From positions 62,001-126,000 of the forward strand of contig NZ_VSTH01000013.1 of the NCBI RefSeq assembly GCF_008123965.1: 64,000 nucleotides of DNA, in the 5' to 3' direction. This stretch comes from Bradyrhizobium hipponense (GTDB lineage Bacteria > Pseudomonadota > Alphaproteobacteria > Rhizobiales > Xanthobacteraceae). The position numbers were made by a program, and so were the translations under genes. Below the pieces are notes generated by a model. That model did no database searches. It saw only the letters and a list, made by a program, of their open reading frames with translations, and was not told where the DNA came from. Of this stretch, positions 53,572-62,781 are shown one piece after another. Every line of letters begins with the position of its first letter. Position 1 is the first letter of the stretch.

Positions 53572-53666
53572 CGAGGCGCGCGCTCAGGCCGCCCACAAAG
53601 GCCGATGCGATAGCCCTGCCGCTCGCGGGGCGAGGGAGCGCACCACCATTGAAGCGATCCCTCGAC

Positions 53667-54491
53667 CTACCGCTTATTCCAGTCGATGATGCGGCTCGCG
53701 TCGCCGTCGAACTCATTGCTGCAGAATGCGCCGCCCTGGTAGTGGTCGCCGATCGGGTCCGGCTTCAGCTTGGCTTGCTCCGCCATCGCATGCGCCACAT
53801 GATCCTCGGAGCGGCCGATCGGGCGATAGCCGAACGCGTAGGCGCGGTGGTTGTCCCACCAGGCGCGCTCGTTCAACGATACGCCGTAGAAGATCTCGAA
53901 ATGAATATCGGGGTGCTCGAGCCCGATCTGGCAGAGCTGCACCAGATCCTCCGGCTTCAGCCACATCGCGATCCGGCGATGATCAAGCGGCCTCTCGTCG
54001 CAATTGCCGATCCGGATGCAGGTCACCTTCAGCCCGTGCTTGTCGGCGTAGAGCGCGCCGACAGCTTCACCGAACACTTTGCTGACGCCATAGCGGCCGT
54101 CGGGGCGCACCGTGACGTCGGTGTCGATCCTGCGGTGGCGCGGATAGAACCCGACCGTATGGTTGGACGAGGCGAACACCACGCGCTTGACGCCCTTCCT
54201 GTGCGCCGCCTCGAACAGATTATAGCCGCCGATGATATTGGCCTGGAGGATGTCGTTCCAGGGACCTTCGACCGAATAGCCGCCGAGATGGATGATGCCG
54301 TCGACGCCCTCGCAGATCGCCTCGACCTGCGCCATGTCGGACAGGTCCGCCGCCCTAAACTTTTCGCTCGGGCCGAGATCGGCGGGCGGGCGGATATCGC
54401 TGAGCAACAGGTCCGGATAGATCGGTGGCAGCAGTTTTCGCAAGCGCGTTCCGATTCCGCCCGAAGCTCCCGTCAACAAGATGCGCGGCAT
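53667..54491 (-). CDS. udh: Uronate dehydrogenase-like SDR
   Basis: A 274-residue short-chain dehydrogenase. The NAD motif is TGASGGIG (7-14), and the catalytic pair is Y134 and K138 (RYGVSK). It shares long blocks with uronate dehydrogenase: IIHLGGYSVEGPW, LQANIIGGYNLFEAA, VFASSNHTVGFYP and ERAWWDNHRAYAFGY. Udh oxidises galacturonate or glucuronate to the aldarolactone with NAD. ATG 54491 is chosen; the in-frame extension upstream is not protein-like. Its neighbour is the lactonase, as expected for the next step. Confidence 0.87.
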   Translation of the reverse strand: MPRILLTGASGGIGTRLRKLLPPIYPDLLLSDIRPPADLGPSEKFRAADLSDMAQVEAICEGVDGIIHLGGYSVEGPWNDILQANIIGGYNLFEAAHRKGVKRVVFASSNHTVGFYPRHRRIDTDVTVRPDGRYGVSKVFGEAVGALYADKHGLKVTCIRIGNCDERPLDHRRIAMWLKPEDLVQLCQIGLEHPDIHFEIFYGVSLNERAWWDNHRAYAFGYRPIGRSEDHVAHAMAEQAKLKPDPIGDHYQGGAFCSNEFDGDASRIIDWNKR

Positions 54492-54582
54492 GTCTTTCCT
54501 CGTATTTAGCGACCGATTTGCCGCCGTAGATATCTGATGATAGCAGACTTGGACAGAGGGAACGCAATAACGAGACCTGCAC

Positions 54583-55563
54583 ATGAACGATGCATCGTCC
54601 CAATTCCAAGAAAGGCCGCAAGGCTGGCGGCCGGCGACCTATTACCCCGATCCGGCGATAAGTGCACTCGACCCGCGCTTCGAAAAATACTGGCTCAAGC
54701 TGTCGGCCGTGGAGCGGCTGACGACCGGCCTGCGCTGGGCCGAAGGCCCGGTGTGGTTCGGCGACGGGCGCTATCTGCTGTGCAGCGACATCCCGAACCA
54801 GCGCATCATCAAATGGGAGGAGGAGACCGGCGCCGTCTCGGTGTTCCGCAAGCCCTCGAATTTCGCCAACGGCAACACGCGCGACCGCCAGGGCCGGCTC
54901 GTCACCTGCGAGCACGGCGGCCGTCGCGTCACCCGCACCGAGTATGACGGCTCGATCACGGTGCTGATGGATTCCTTTGGCGGCAAGCGCTTGAACTCGC
55001 CGAACGACGTCGTGGTGAAGTCCGACGGTTCGATCTGGTTCACCGATCCGACCTTCGGCCTGCTCGGCAATTACGAGGGTTACAAGGCCGAATCCGAGAT
55101 CGAGCCGAACGTCTACCGGTTTGATCCTGCGACTGGCGAGGCGACCATCGTCGCCGAAGGCGTGTTGGGTCCGAACGGGCTGTGCTTCTCGCCGGCCGAA
55201 GAAATCCTCTATGTCGTGGAATCGCGCGGGGTGCCAAACCGCAAGATCCTCGCCTATGACGTCTCCGCGGCCGGTACCACGATTTCCAACAAGCGCGTCT
55301 TCATCGATGCAGGTCCGGGCACGCCGGACGGCATGCGCTGCGACGTCGACGGCAATCTCTGGTGCGGCTGGGGCATGGGCGATCCCGAGCTCGATGGCGT
55401 CATGGTGTTCGCGCCCGACGGCGTCATGATCGGCCGCATCGCGCTGCCCGAGCGCTGCGCCAATCTCTGCTTCGGCGGCGTCAAGCGCAACCGCCTGTTC
55501 ATGGCGGCGAGCCAGTCGATCTACGCGCTGTATGTCAACACGCAGGGGGCGGTGGGGGGATAG
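54583..55563 (+). CDS. SMP-30/gluconolactonase/LRE family lactonase
   Basis: A 326-residue six-bladed beta-propeller hydrolase. The metal-binding residues are visible: the Glu in WAEGPVWF, Asn/Asp in LNSPNDVVVKSDGSIWFTDP and Asp in CDVDGNLWCG. It opens sugar lactones. Divergent from uronate dehydrogenase, it fits as the enzyme that opens the galactaro- or glucarolactone made by Udh. ATG 54583 lies 91 bases from the udh start. Confidence 0.87.
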   Translation: MNDASSQFQERPQGWRPATYYPDPAISALDPRFEKYWLKLSAVERLTTGLRWAEGPVWFGDGRYLLCSDIPNQRIIKWEEETGAVSVFRKPSNFANGNTRDRQGRLVTCEHGGRRVTRTEYDGSITVLMDSFGGKRLNSPNDVVVKSDGSIWFTDPTFGLLGNYEGYKAESEIEPNVYRFDPATGEATIVAEGVLGPNGLCFSPAEEILYVVESRGVPNRKILAYDVSAAGTTISNKRVFIDAGPGTPDGMRCDVDGNLWCGWGMGDPELDGVMVFAPDGVMIGRIALPERCANLCFGGVKRNRLFMAASQSIYALYVNTQGAVGG

Positions 55564-55570
55564 CCCCCGC

Positions 55571-55657
55571 CGTCATTGCGAGGAGCTCTTGCGACGAAGC
55601 AATCCAGACTGTCTCCGCGGACAGATTCTGGATTGCTTCGCTTCGCTCGCAATGACG
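55571..55657. repeat. REP-like inverted repeat (GTCATTGCGAG family)
   Basis: Complementary arms CGTCATTGCGAGGAGC...AAGCAATCCAGA and TCTGGATTGCTTCG...CGCAATGACG. It fills the gap between the convergent lactonase and aldehyde dehydrogenase genes. Confidence 0.92.
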
Positions 55658-55668
55658 ACAGGTGACGC

Positions 55669-57099
55669 TTACGCCGCGTTGAAGCCGGCGACGGCCTTCA
55701 CCTCGAGGAAGTCCTCGAGGCCGTACTTGCCCCACTCGCGGCCGTTGCCCGACTGCTTGTAGCCGCCGAACGGCGCGGAGCGGTCATTGGGCACGCCCTG
55801 GAGGTTGACGTTGCCGGCGCGGATCTGGCGCGCGACGCGCTTGGCGCTCTCGACCGTGTCGGCCGAGACGTAGCCGGCGAGGCCATACGGCGTGTCGTTG
55901 GCGATCTGCACCGCCTCGGCTTCGTCCTTGGCGCCGATGATGGTCAGCACCGGCCCGAAGATTTCTTCACGGGCGATCGTCATGTCAGGGGTGACGTCGG
56001 CGAAGATGGTCGGGCGGACATAGAAGCCCTTGTTGACGCCCTCCGGCAGGCCCGGACCGCCGGCGACGAGCGTTGCGCCCTCGTCGATGCCCTTCTTGAT
56101 CAGCCCCTGGATCTTGTCCCACTGGCCGCGGTTGACCACGGGGCCGATGGTGGTGCCTTCGGCACGGGGATCGCCGGCCTTGGTCTTGTCGGCGACCGCC
56201 TTCGCGATCGCGGCGACTTCCTTCATCTTCGACAGCGGCACGATCATGCGCGAGGGCGCGTTGCAGGACTGGCCGGAGTTGTTGAACATGTGCATCACGC
56301 CGCCGGTCACCGCCTTCTGCAGGTCGGCGCCTTCGAGGATGACGTTCGGCGACTTGCCGCCGAGCTCCTGGCTGACGCGCTTGACGGTCGGAGCCGCGCG
56401 CTTGGCAACGTCGATGCCGGCACGGGTGGAGCCGGTGAACGAGATCATGTCGATGTCGGGATGCTCGCTCATGGCAGCGCCGACCTCGGGGCCGAGACCG
56501 TTGACGAGATTGAACACGCCCTTCGGCACGCCGGCTTCATGGAGGATTTCCGCGAAGATCAGCGCCGAGGTCGGGGTGAACTCCGACGGCTTCAGGATCA
56601 TGGTGCAGCCGGCGGCGAGCGCGGGCGCGACCTTGCAGGCGATCTGGTTGAGCGGCCAGTTCCAGGGCGTGATCATGCCGACCACGCCGATCGGCTCGCG
56701 CAGCACCATCGCGGTGCCGACCGGTTCCTCGAAATGATAGTTCTTGAGCACGTCGAGCGTGGTCATGAGATGGCCGAGGCCGGCGCCGGCCTGGAGCTTC
56801 TCCGCCATCGGCAGCGGCGCGCCCATCTCGTCGGAGACGGCGGCGCCGATCTCCTTGAGGCGCCCCTTGTAGACCTCGATGACTTTCGAGAGCAGCGCAA
56901 CGCGATCTTCGCGGCTGGTCTGGGAGAAGGTTGCGAAGGCGCGCTTGGCGGCGGCGACAGCCTTGTCGACGTCGACCTTGGAGCCCAGCGCAACCTCGTA
57001 CATCGCCTCTTCCGTCGCCGGATTGACCACGGCGGTGGATTTCTTGACGGCGGGATCGACCCAGGCGCCGTCGATGTAGAATTGCATGCGATTGACCAT
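55669..57099 (-). CDS. Aldehyde dehydrogenase
   Basis: A 476-residue NAD(P)-dependent aldehyde dehydrogenase. N147 (PWNWPL), E245 (SQELGGKS) and the nucleophile C279 (NNSGQSCNAP) are all in place. In the uronate pathway the last step, 2-oxoglutarate semialdehyde to 2-oxoglutarate, is done by an aldehyde dehydrogenase, and this gene could fill that role. Its sequence alone does not distinguish that from other aldehydes. ATG 57099 follows AGAGG by six bases. Confidence 0.88.
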   Translation of the reverse strand: MVNRMQFYIDGAWVDPAVKKSTAVVNPATEEAMYEVALGSKVDVDKAVAAAKRAFATFSQTSREDRVALLSKVIEVYKGRLKEIGAAVSDEMGAPLPMAEKLQAGAGLGHLMTTLDVLKNYHFEEPVGTAMVLREPIGVVGMITPWNWPLNQIACKVAPALAAGCTMILKPSEFTPTSALIFAEILHEAGVPKGVFNLVNGLGPEVGAAMSEHPDIDMISFTGSTRAGIDVAKRAAPTVKRVSQELGGKSPNVILEGADLQKAVTGGVMHMFNNSGQSCNAPSRMIVPLSKMKEVAAIAKAVADKTKAGDPRAEGTTIGPVVNRGQWDKIQGLIKKGIDEGATLVAGGPGLPEGVNKGFYVRPTIFADVTPDMTIAREEIFGPVLTIIGAKDEAEAVQIANDTPYGLAGYVSADTVESAKRVARQIRAGNVNLQGVPNDRSAPFGGYKQSGNGREWGKYGLEDFLEVKAVAGFNAA

Positions 57100-57257
57100 C
57101 GTTAACCTCTTCTTGGGGGCTTGGGGGCGTTTCGGCAGGCATCCTTGCACGAAAGCGCCTGCAATTGAACCCGCCATATGCGGGGCCAGCGTTGCGGCGG
57201 ACGGAGGTTATATGAGCCGATGGCGGGAGCGAGGCAAGGTCTCGCCTCACACACGAT

Positions 57258-57377
57258 GTCGTCCCGGCGAAGGCCGGGACCCATAACCACAGGGCGCAGT
57301 TGCTTTGCACAGGCGTCGATCACCTGTAGCCACCAATCACCGCCGCGGCGTATGGGCCCCGGCCTTCGCCGGGGCGA
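57258..57377. repeat. Inverted repeat (GTCGTCCCGGCGAAGGC family)
   Basis: GTCGTCCCGGCGAAGGCCGG...CCCATA pairs with TATGGGCCCCGGCCTTCGCC...GCGAC. It lies between the aldehyde dehydrogenase and the E1-like gene. Confidence 0.88.
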
Positions 57378-57381
57378 CGAA

Positions 57382-59745
57382 CTACACCGCCATCTTCCGA
57401 TGCAGCACCGGCGCGCCGGTGGTGAGGCTTTCGGCCGCATCGATGATGGCGTTAGCGTCGATACCGTAATGGCGGTAGAGGTCCGCGATGCTGCCGGTCT
57501 GGCCGAACTGCTCGACGCCGAGCGCCTCGACGCGATGGCCTCGGACGCTGCCGAGCCAGCCAAGTGCCGCGGGATGGCCGTCGATCACGGTCACGATGCC
57601 GCAGTCGCGCGGCAACGGCGCCAGCAACTTCTCGATGTGGCTGAGATGCTGCACGCCGCGGCGATCACGCCGCAATTTTCGCGCGGCGGTCCACCCGGAA
57701 TGCAGGCGGTCGGCCGAGGTGATCGCGAGCAGGCCGATGTCGCGGCGACTCTCGCCGATGAATCCGGTCGCCTCGATCGCTTCGGGCGCGACCGCGCCGG
57801 TATAGGCGATCACGAGCTCGACATTGGGCCCGGGCTTGCGCAGCCAGTAGGCGCCGTCGGTGATGCCCTGCTCCAGCTCGGCCGTCATGATGCGCTGCGC
57901 CTGCTCGATGCTGCGCGTCGAGAGCCGCAGGTACACCGAACCGCCCTCGCCGGGATCGCGCTGCATATGGCCAAAGCCCCAGCCCATGATCACGGCGAGC
58001 TCGTCGACGAAGGCAGGCTCGAACGAGGCGAGCCCGTCCTGCGCCATGCCGATCAGCGGCGTCGCGATCGACTGATGCGCGCCGCCTTCGGGCGCGAGCG
58101 TAATGCCGGACGGCGTCGCCGCCACCATGAACCGCGCATCTTGATAGCAGGCATAGTTCAGCGCATCGAGGCCACGCTCGATGAAGGGATCGTAGAGCGT
58201 GCCGACCGGCAGCAGCCGCTCGCCGTTGATCTGGTGCGACAGGCCGAGCGCCGAGAGCATGATGAACAGGTTCATCTCGGCGATGCCGAGCTCGAGATGT
58301 TGTCCTTTCGGCGAGGCATCCCAGTTGAACGTCGAGGGAATTTTCTCGCTGCGGAATAAGTCCGCCTTCTCGGCGCTTGCGAACAGGCCGCGCCGGTTCA
58401 CCCAGGGTCCGAGATTGGTCGAGACGGTAACATCGGGCGATGTCGTGACGATACGCCTGGCCAGTTCGCTGTCGCTGCGCGCGATCTCGTTGAGCACGAG
58501 GCCAAAACCCTGCTGGGTCGACATCTGCGGCGACGGCTTGAACGCGAGCTGCGACGGCACTTCGACCATCGGCGCGGTGAGCCGGCGGCCGTCCTGGTTG
58601 AACGGCACGCGCGCGAGGAAGGCGTCGAGCTCGGCGGCATCCTGGGCGAGACCCTCGTACCTGTCCCATTCGTGGCCCGGACGGATGTTCTGGCTGGCGC
58701 GATATTTCTCCATCTGCGCGACGGTCATCAGGCCGGCGTGATTGTCCTTGTGGCCCTGGAACGGCAGGCCGACGCCCTTGATGGTGTAGGCGATGAAGCA
58801 GACCGGCCGATCGTGGTCGACGGATTCGAACGCCTCCAGCATGCTCGCCATGTCATGGCCGCCGAGATTCGACATCAGCGCCAGCAGCTCGTCGTCGCTG
58901 CGGCGGTCGATCAGTTTTGTGATCGGACCCTGGTCGCCAATCTCGTCGTGCAGGTGCTTGCGAAAGGCCGCACCGCCCTGGAAGCACAGCGCCGCATAGA
59001 GCGCGTTCGGGCAATTGTCGATCCAGCGCTTCAATGCTTCGCCGCCGGGCTCGGCAAAGGCCTCGCGCATCAGCCGGCCGTACTTCACGATGACGACGTC
59101 CCAGCCGAAATTGCGGAACATGGTCTCGAACTTTTCCCAGAGCCCTTCGCGCACGACGGCATCGAGCGACTGGCGGTTATAGTCCACGACCCACCAGGTG
59201 TTGCGCAGCCCGTGCTTCCAGCCCTCGGCAAGCGCCTCGAAGATGTTGCCTTCGTCCATCTCTGCATCGCCGACCAGCGCAATCATCCGCCCTTCGCGGC
59301 GATCCTTCATCCAGCCATGCGCCTTGACGTAGTCCTGCACCAGCGAGGCGAACAGCGTCTGCGCAACGCCGAGACCGACCGACCCAGTCGAGAAATCGAC
59401 GTCGTCGACATCCTTCGTGCGCGAGGGATAGGACTGCGCGCCCTTGAAGCCGCGAAAGTTCTCCAGCTTCTCACGGCTCTGCCGGCCGAACAGATACTGG
59501 ATGGCGTGGAACACCGGGCTGGCATGCGGCTTCACCGCGACGCGATCCTCGGGCCGCAACACATGAAAATACAGCGCCGACATGATGGTGGCGAGCGAAG
59601 CAGACGAAGCCTGGTGACCGCCGACCTTCAACCCATCCGCGTTGGTCCGGATATGGTTGGCGTGATGAATGGTCCAGGACGACAGCCACAGCGCCTTGCG
59701 GCTAAGGGCGGAAAGGATTTCGAGACGAGCGGAATCAACGGGCAT
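57382..59745 (-). CDS. Homodimeric 2-oxoacid dehydrogenase E1-like protein (transketolase fold)
   Basis: A 787-residue thiamine-diphosphate enzyme of the AceE/MdeB type, about 100 residues shorter than E. coli AceE. The cofactor motif runs GDAEMDEGNIFEALAEGW to WWVVDYN, and the second half has GIAEMNLFIMLSALGLSH with the activating glutamate. It would decarboxylate pyruvate or 2-oxobutyrate. In Pseudomonas putida an E1 of this type, MdeB, acts on 2-oxobutyrate and lies near an Lrp regulator, MdeR, as here. No E2/E3 genes or mdeA are in view. Confidence 0.83.
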   Translation of the reverse strand: MPVDSARLEILSALSRKALWLSSWTIHHANHIRTNADGLKVGGHQASSASLATIMSALYFHVLRPEDRVAVKPHASPVFHAIQYLFGRQSREKLENFRGFKGAQSYPSRTKDVDDVDFSTGSVGLGVAQTLFASLVQDYVKAHGWMKDRREGRMIALVGDAEMDEGNIFEALAEGWKHGLRNTWWVVDYNRQSLDAVVREGLWEKFETMFRNFGWDVVIVKYGRLMREAFAEPGGEALKRWIDNCPNALYAALCFQGGAAFRKHLHDEIGDQGPITKLIDRRSDDELLALMSNLGGHDMASMLEAFESVDHDRPVCFIAYTIKGVGLPFQGHKDNHAGLMTVAQMEKYRASQNIRPGHEWDRYEGLAQDAAELDAFLARVPFNQDGRRLTAPMVEVPSQLAFKPSPQMSTQQGFGLVLNEIARSDSELARRIVTTSPDVTVSTNLGPWVNRRGLFASAEKADLFRSEKIPSTFNWDASPKGQHLELGIAEMNLFIMLSALGLSHQINGERLLPVGTLYDPFIERGLDALNYACYQDARFMVAATPSGITLAPEGGAHQSIATPLIGMAQDGLASFEPAFVDELAVIMGWGFGHMQRDPGEGGSVYLRLSTRSIEQAQRIMTAELEQGITDGAYWLRKPGPNVELVIAYTGAVAPEAIEATGFIGESRRDIGLLAITSADRLHSGWTAARKLRRDRRGVQHLSHIEKLLAPLPRDCGIVTVIDGHPAALGWLGSVRGHRVEALGVEQFGQTGSIADLYRHYGIDANAIIDAAESLTTGAPVLHRKMAV

Positions 59746-59878
59746 GGCGATGCTCCGGCAAATAAGGCCCCGATCATACGCCTGCCGGCTGCGCCAGATT
59801 TCTCAATTTTTCGCGCCATACCCGCCCGTATTGGGATATTTTACCAGTCTATGCCCATGGAACACAGGTTTCATCCCA

Positions 59879-60340
59879 ATGCCCGAGCTCGACGCCATCG
59901 ACCGCAAGATCCTCGCTTTGCTCCAGAACGACAGCCGGCTGACCATGCAGGAGCTCGCCGACAAGGTCGGGCTCTCGGTCTCACCCTGCCATCGCCGCGT
60001 CAAGCTGCTGGAGGAGCGCGGCGTTATCTCGCGCTATATCGCGACCGTCGACCAGAAGGCGCTGGGACTGCATGTCAGCGTCTTTATCTCGATCAAGCTG
60101 GCGCGGCAGAAGGAGGAGGACCTCAACCGCTTTGCGCGCGCGATCTCGAAATGGGACGAGGTGCTGGAATGCTATCTGATGACCGGAAACCGCGACTACC
60201 TGCTCCGCGTGGTGGCGGCCGACCTCGCCTCCTACGAGACCTTCCTCAAGACCAAGCTGACCCGGCTCGACGGCATTGCCTCGATCGAGTCGAGCTTTGC
60301 ACTGAGCCAGGTGAAGTATTCGATCGCGCTGCCGGTGTAG
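59879..60340 (+). CDS. Lrp/AsnC family regulator
   Basis: A 153-residue regulator. The helix-turn-helix segment is MQELADKVGLSVSPCHRRVK, and the RAM/ACT-like effector domain follows with HVSVFISIKLARQ and LECYLMTGNRDYLLRV. It is divergent from the E1-like gene and likely senses an amino acid or its 2-oxo acid to control it. ATG 59879 starts the conserved MPELDAIDRKIL N-terminus. Confidence 0.9.
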   Translation: MPELDAIDRKILALLQNDSRLTMQELADKVGLSVSPCHRRVKLLEERGVISRYIATVDQKALGLHVSVFISIKLARQKEEDLNRFARAISKWDEVLECYLMTGNRDYLLRVVAADLASYETFLKTKLTRLDGIASIESSFALSQVKYSIALPV

Positions 60341-60354
60341 GGCCTCCGACTCCC

Positions 60355-60470
60355 CGTCATTGCGAGCCAACGGGTCCGCGCAAAGCGCGGCCCGATGACA
60401 GGCTCCGCGAAGCAAGCCAGAACCTCTCCGCGTCGGCAGCCTGGATTGGTTCGCTTCGCTCGCAATGACG
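60355..60470. repeat. REP-like inverted repeat (GTCATTGCGAG family, longer form)
   Basis: CGTCATTGCGAG...and CTCGCAATGACG ends, with a longer middle than the other copies, including GGGTCCGCGCAAAGCGCGGCCC. It lies between the convergent Lrp and DMT genes. Confidence 0.85.
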
Positions 60471-60523
60471 GGTGCTATCGCCAGGGCTGCACGACAATCT
60501 TGGTGCGCGTCTCGGGATCGGCG

Positions 60524-61465
60524 TCAGGCGTTCGGCGAACGCTCTTCCAGGATCAGGAGCTGGGCCCGGCGGATGCGTTCGCGATGGGCGATGTAGAGAC
60601 CACTTGCGACGATGAAGGCAGCACCAGTGATGGTCCAGACGTCGGGCAATTCGCCGAAGATGAAGAAGCCCAGAATGCTGACCCAGAGCAATTGCGTGTA
60701 GGAGAACGGCGCCAGCACCGAGGCATCGCCATAGCGATAGGCGAGCACGATGATCCACTGGCCCACCGTGGACGCAACACCGATCACGATGCCAAGCCCG
60801 ATCGCGGTCCAGCTCGGCGTCACCCAGACGAACGGCACCATCACGGAGAGGATCGCAACGCCGGTGAGCGCGGAATAGGCCATCGTGGTGACGACGGCTT
60901 CGCGCCCGCTGATCATGCGCGTCAGGATCAGTGCAGCAGCCCAGCAGAACGCCGAGATGATCGGGAAGACGGCGGCGACGTGAAACGCGCTCGAGCCAGG
61001 CCGCAAGATGATCATCACGCCCATCAACCCTATTGCCGTCGCGATCCAGCGGCGCATGCCGACCTTCTCGCTGAGGAAGATGATCGACAACGCAGTGACG
61101 AACAGCGGCGAGACGAAGCCGGTGGCCGAGGCTTCCGCGATCGGCAGGAAACCGAGGCCAGTGATGAAGAAGAGCGAGGAGCCAAGCAGCGCGGCGCCCC
61201 GCATCAGCTGCAAACCGAGCCGCTGGGTATGCATCGCATAGAGCGGCGAGCGCGGCAGCATCACCGGCGTGAACATCAGCGCGAACGTGACGAAGCGGAT
61301 CCAGGTGATCTCGATCGAAGGCAGGCTCGTCGACAGATATTTCGCGGTAATGTCGGAGCAGCCGAGGAACACGGTCGACAACAGCACCAGCGCAATGCCC
61401 TTGAAGGGATGATCGACGCGCGCGGGTGCGCGGCGGCCAACCTTCTTCTTTTCGGGCATAGGCAT
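60524..61465 (-). CDS. EamA/DMT family transporter
   Basis: A 313-residue membrane protein with two EamA repeats of about five helices each (GIALVLLSTVFLGCSDITAKY and, in the second half, FPIISAFCWAAALILTRMIS). Motif GEXP-like FGELPDVW near the end is typical. It probably exports a small metabolite; which one is unknown. ATG 61465 and ATG 61459 are both plausible starts. There is no clear operon partner. Confidence 0.87.
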   Translation of the reverse strand: MPMPEKKKVGRRAPARVDHPFKGIALVLLSTVFLGCSDITAKYLSTSLPSIEITWIRFVTFALMFTPVMLPRSPLYAMHTQRLGLQLMRGAALLGSSLFFITGLGFLPIAEASATGFVSPLFVTALSIIFLSEKVGMRRWIATAIGLMGVMIILRPGSSAFHVAAVFPIISAFCWAAALILTRMISGREAVVTTMAYSALTGVAILSVMVPFVWVTPSWTAIGLGIVIGVASTVGQWIIVLAYRYGDASVLAPFSYTQLLWVSILGFFIFGELPDVWTITGAAFIVASGLYIAHRERIRRAQLLILEERSPNA

Positions 61466-61625
61466 GGAAATACTATCGAGCCTTGCGGCTGCGGCGGGCG
61501 GCGGAGTCACGGCTGGAACTCTGGAAAATGCGAATCGTGAGCGGCCGTAAAAAACGACAAATGCGCCGCTTTCACAACTTCAGAAAACAGGATGCCGATA
61601 TGCGCCGATCGCCGCGCGCGTCAAT

Positions 61626-61667
61626 ATTCCATTAACAATGCGCGTTATTCCATTAACAATGCGCGTT
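61626..61667 (+). repeat. Perfect tandem duplication of a 21-base unit
   Basis: Two adjacent identical units, each starting ATTCCATTAACAATG and ending CGCGTT, occupy 61626-61646 and 61647-61667. They lie seven bases beyond the stop of the aldo/keto reductase gene, in the gap before the DMT gene. Confidence 0.9.
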
Positions 61668-61673
61668 GCTGCA

Positions 61674-62513
61674 CTACAGCATGGGCAGGCCGCGCGGCTT
61701 GGGACCGCGCGGGAACGCCGCGTCCAACGCCGCAGTCTCGTCTTTCGTCAGCACGAGATCGCCGGCTGCCGCGTTTTCGCCCGCGTGTTCCGCGGACGAT
61801 GCCTTCGGAATTGCGAACACCGTAGTTGCCCGGGTAAGGAAGCTCAGCGCGACCTGGTGCGGCGTCGCACCACGTGTTTCCGCAATGCGCGCTAGCACTG
61901 CGCCGCCCTTGCTGTTGCTCGTCGGGAAATCGTCATGACCGAATGGCGAATAGGCGACCACCGCTGTGCCGTGCCGCTCGCACCAGGGGATCACCGCGTG
62001 CTCGATCGCGCGTTGCTTCAGATGATAGAGCACCTGATTGCAGGCGATCCTGCCCTCGCCTGCGATGTCGAGAATCTCGTCGAGATCGTCGGCATCGAAA
62101 TTGGAAACGCCCCAGGATTTGATCTTGCCGGTCTTCACCAGTTCCTCGAACGCGGCGACGGTGTCTTCCAGCGGATAGGAACCGCGCCAATGCAAGAGAT
62201 AACAATCGAGCCGGTCGGTCTTGAGCCGCTTCAGCGAGCGCTCGCAGGCGGCAATGGTGCCGCGGCGCGAGGCGTTGCTCGGCAGCACCTTTGAGACAAG
62301 GAACACTTCTTCACGGCGGCCCGCGATCGCGTCCGCAATGACGAGCTCGGCGTCGCCGTACATCTCGGCGGTGTCGATATGAGTCATGCCGAGATCGAGC
62401 CCACGCTGCAGCGCCGTGATCGCGCGCTTGCGGTCGCCATGGTCGAGATACCAGGTGCCCTGCCCGATGACGGAGACGTTGGCGCCGGTCTCGCCGAAGG
62501 GATTTGTGTTCAT
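61674..62513 (-). CDS. Aldo/keto reductase
   Basis: A 279-residue NADPH-dependent reductase. The catalytic tetrad is visible: D47 and Y52 (HIDTAEMYGD), K75 (LVSKVLP) and H108 (LLHWRG). Cofactor contacts such as SWGVSNFDADDL and FAIPKASS are in place. It reduces aldehydes or ketones, with unknown substrate. ATG 62513 is chosen; the in-frame extension (10 residues) lacks support. It stands alone. Confidence 0.9.
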   Translation of the reverse strand: MNTNPFGETGANVSVIGQGTWYLDHGDRKRAITALQRGLDLGMTHIDTAEMYGDAELVIADAIAGRREEVFLVSKVLPSNASRRGTIAACERSLKRLKTDRLDCYLLHWRGSYPLEDTVAAFEELVKTGKIKSWGVSNFDADDLDEILDIAGEGRIACNQVLYHLKQRAIEHAVIPWCERHGTAVVAYSPFGHDDFPTSNSKGGAVLARIAETRGATPHQVALSFLTRATTVFAIPKASSAEHAGENAAAGDLVLTKDETAALDAAFPRGPKPRGLPML

Positions 62514-62685
62514 GTTCTTCTCCGCTGCCGATCTCTCGTCCAAGCAACCACGACGGAGCTCAAGAGTTCAGTTCACCGAGATGCGTGACCAGCAAGCTCT
62601 CCAACGAGGCATCATATGGGACAGCGTTGCGGCCGTCGATTGCTGCGGGTGTCATCGCAGAATTCGTGTACAGCTACGTCCACAC

Positions 62686-62764
62686 CGTCATTGCGAGCGT
62701 AGCGAAGCAATCCAGACTGGCTCCGCGAAAAGACTCTGGATTGCTTCGCTGCGCTCGCAATGAC
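62686..62764. repeat. REP-like inverted repeat (GTCATTGCGAG family)
   Basis: CGTCATTGCGAGCGTAGCGA...and CTGCGCTCGCAATGAC pair along most of their length. It is a shorter form of the REP element and lies after the nitrate reductase gene. Confidence 0.88.
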
Positions 62765-62781
62765 AATGGAAAGAGCCGGTC

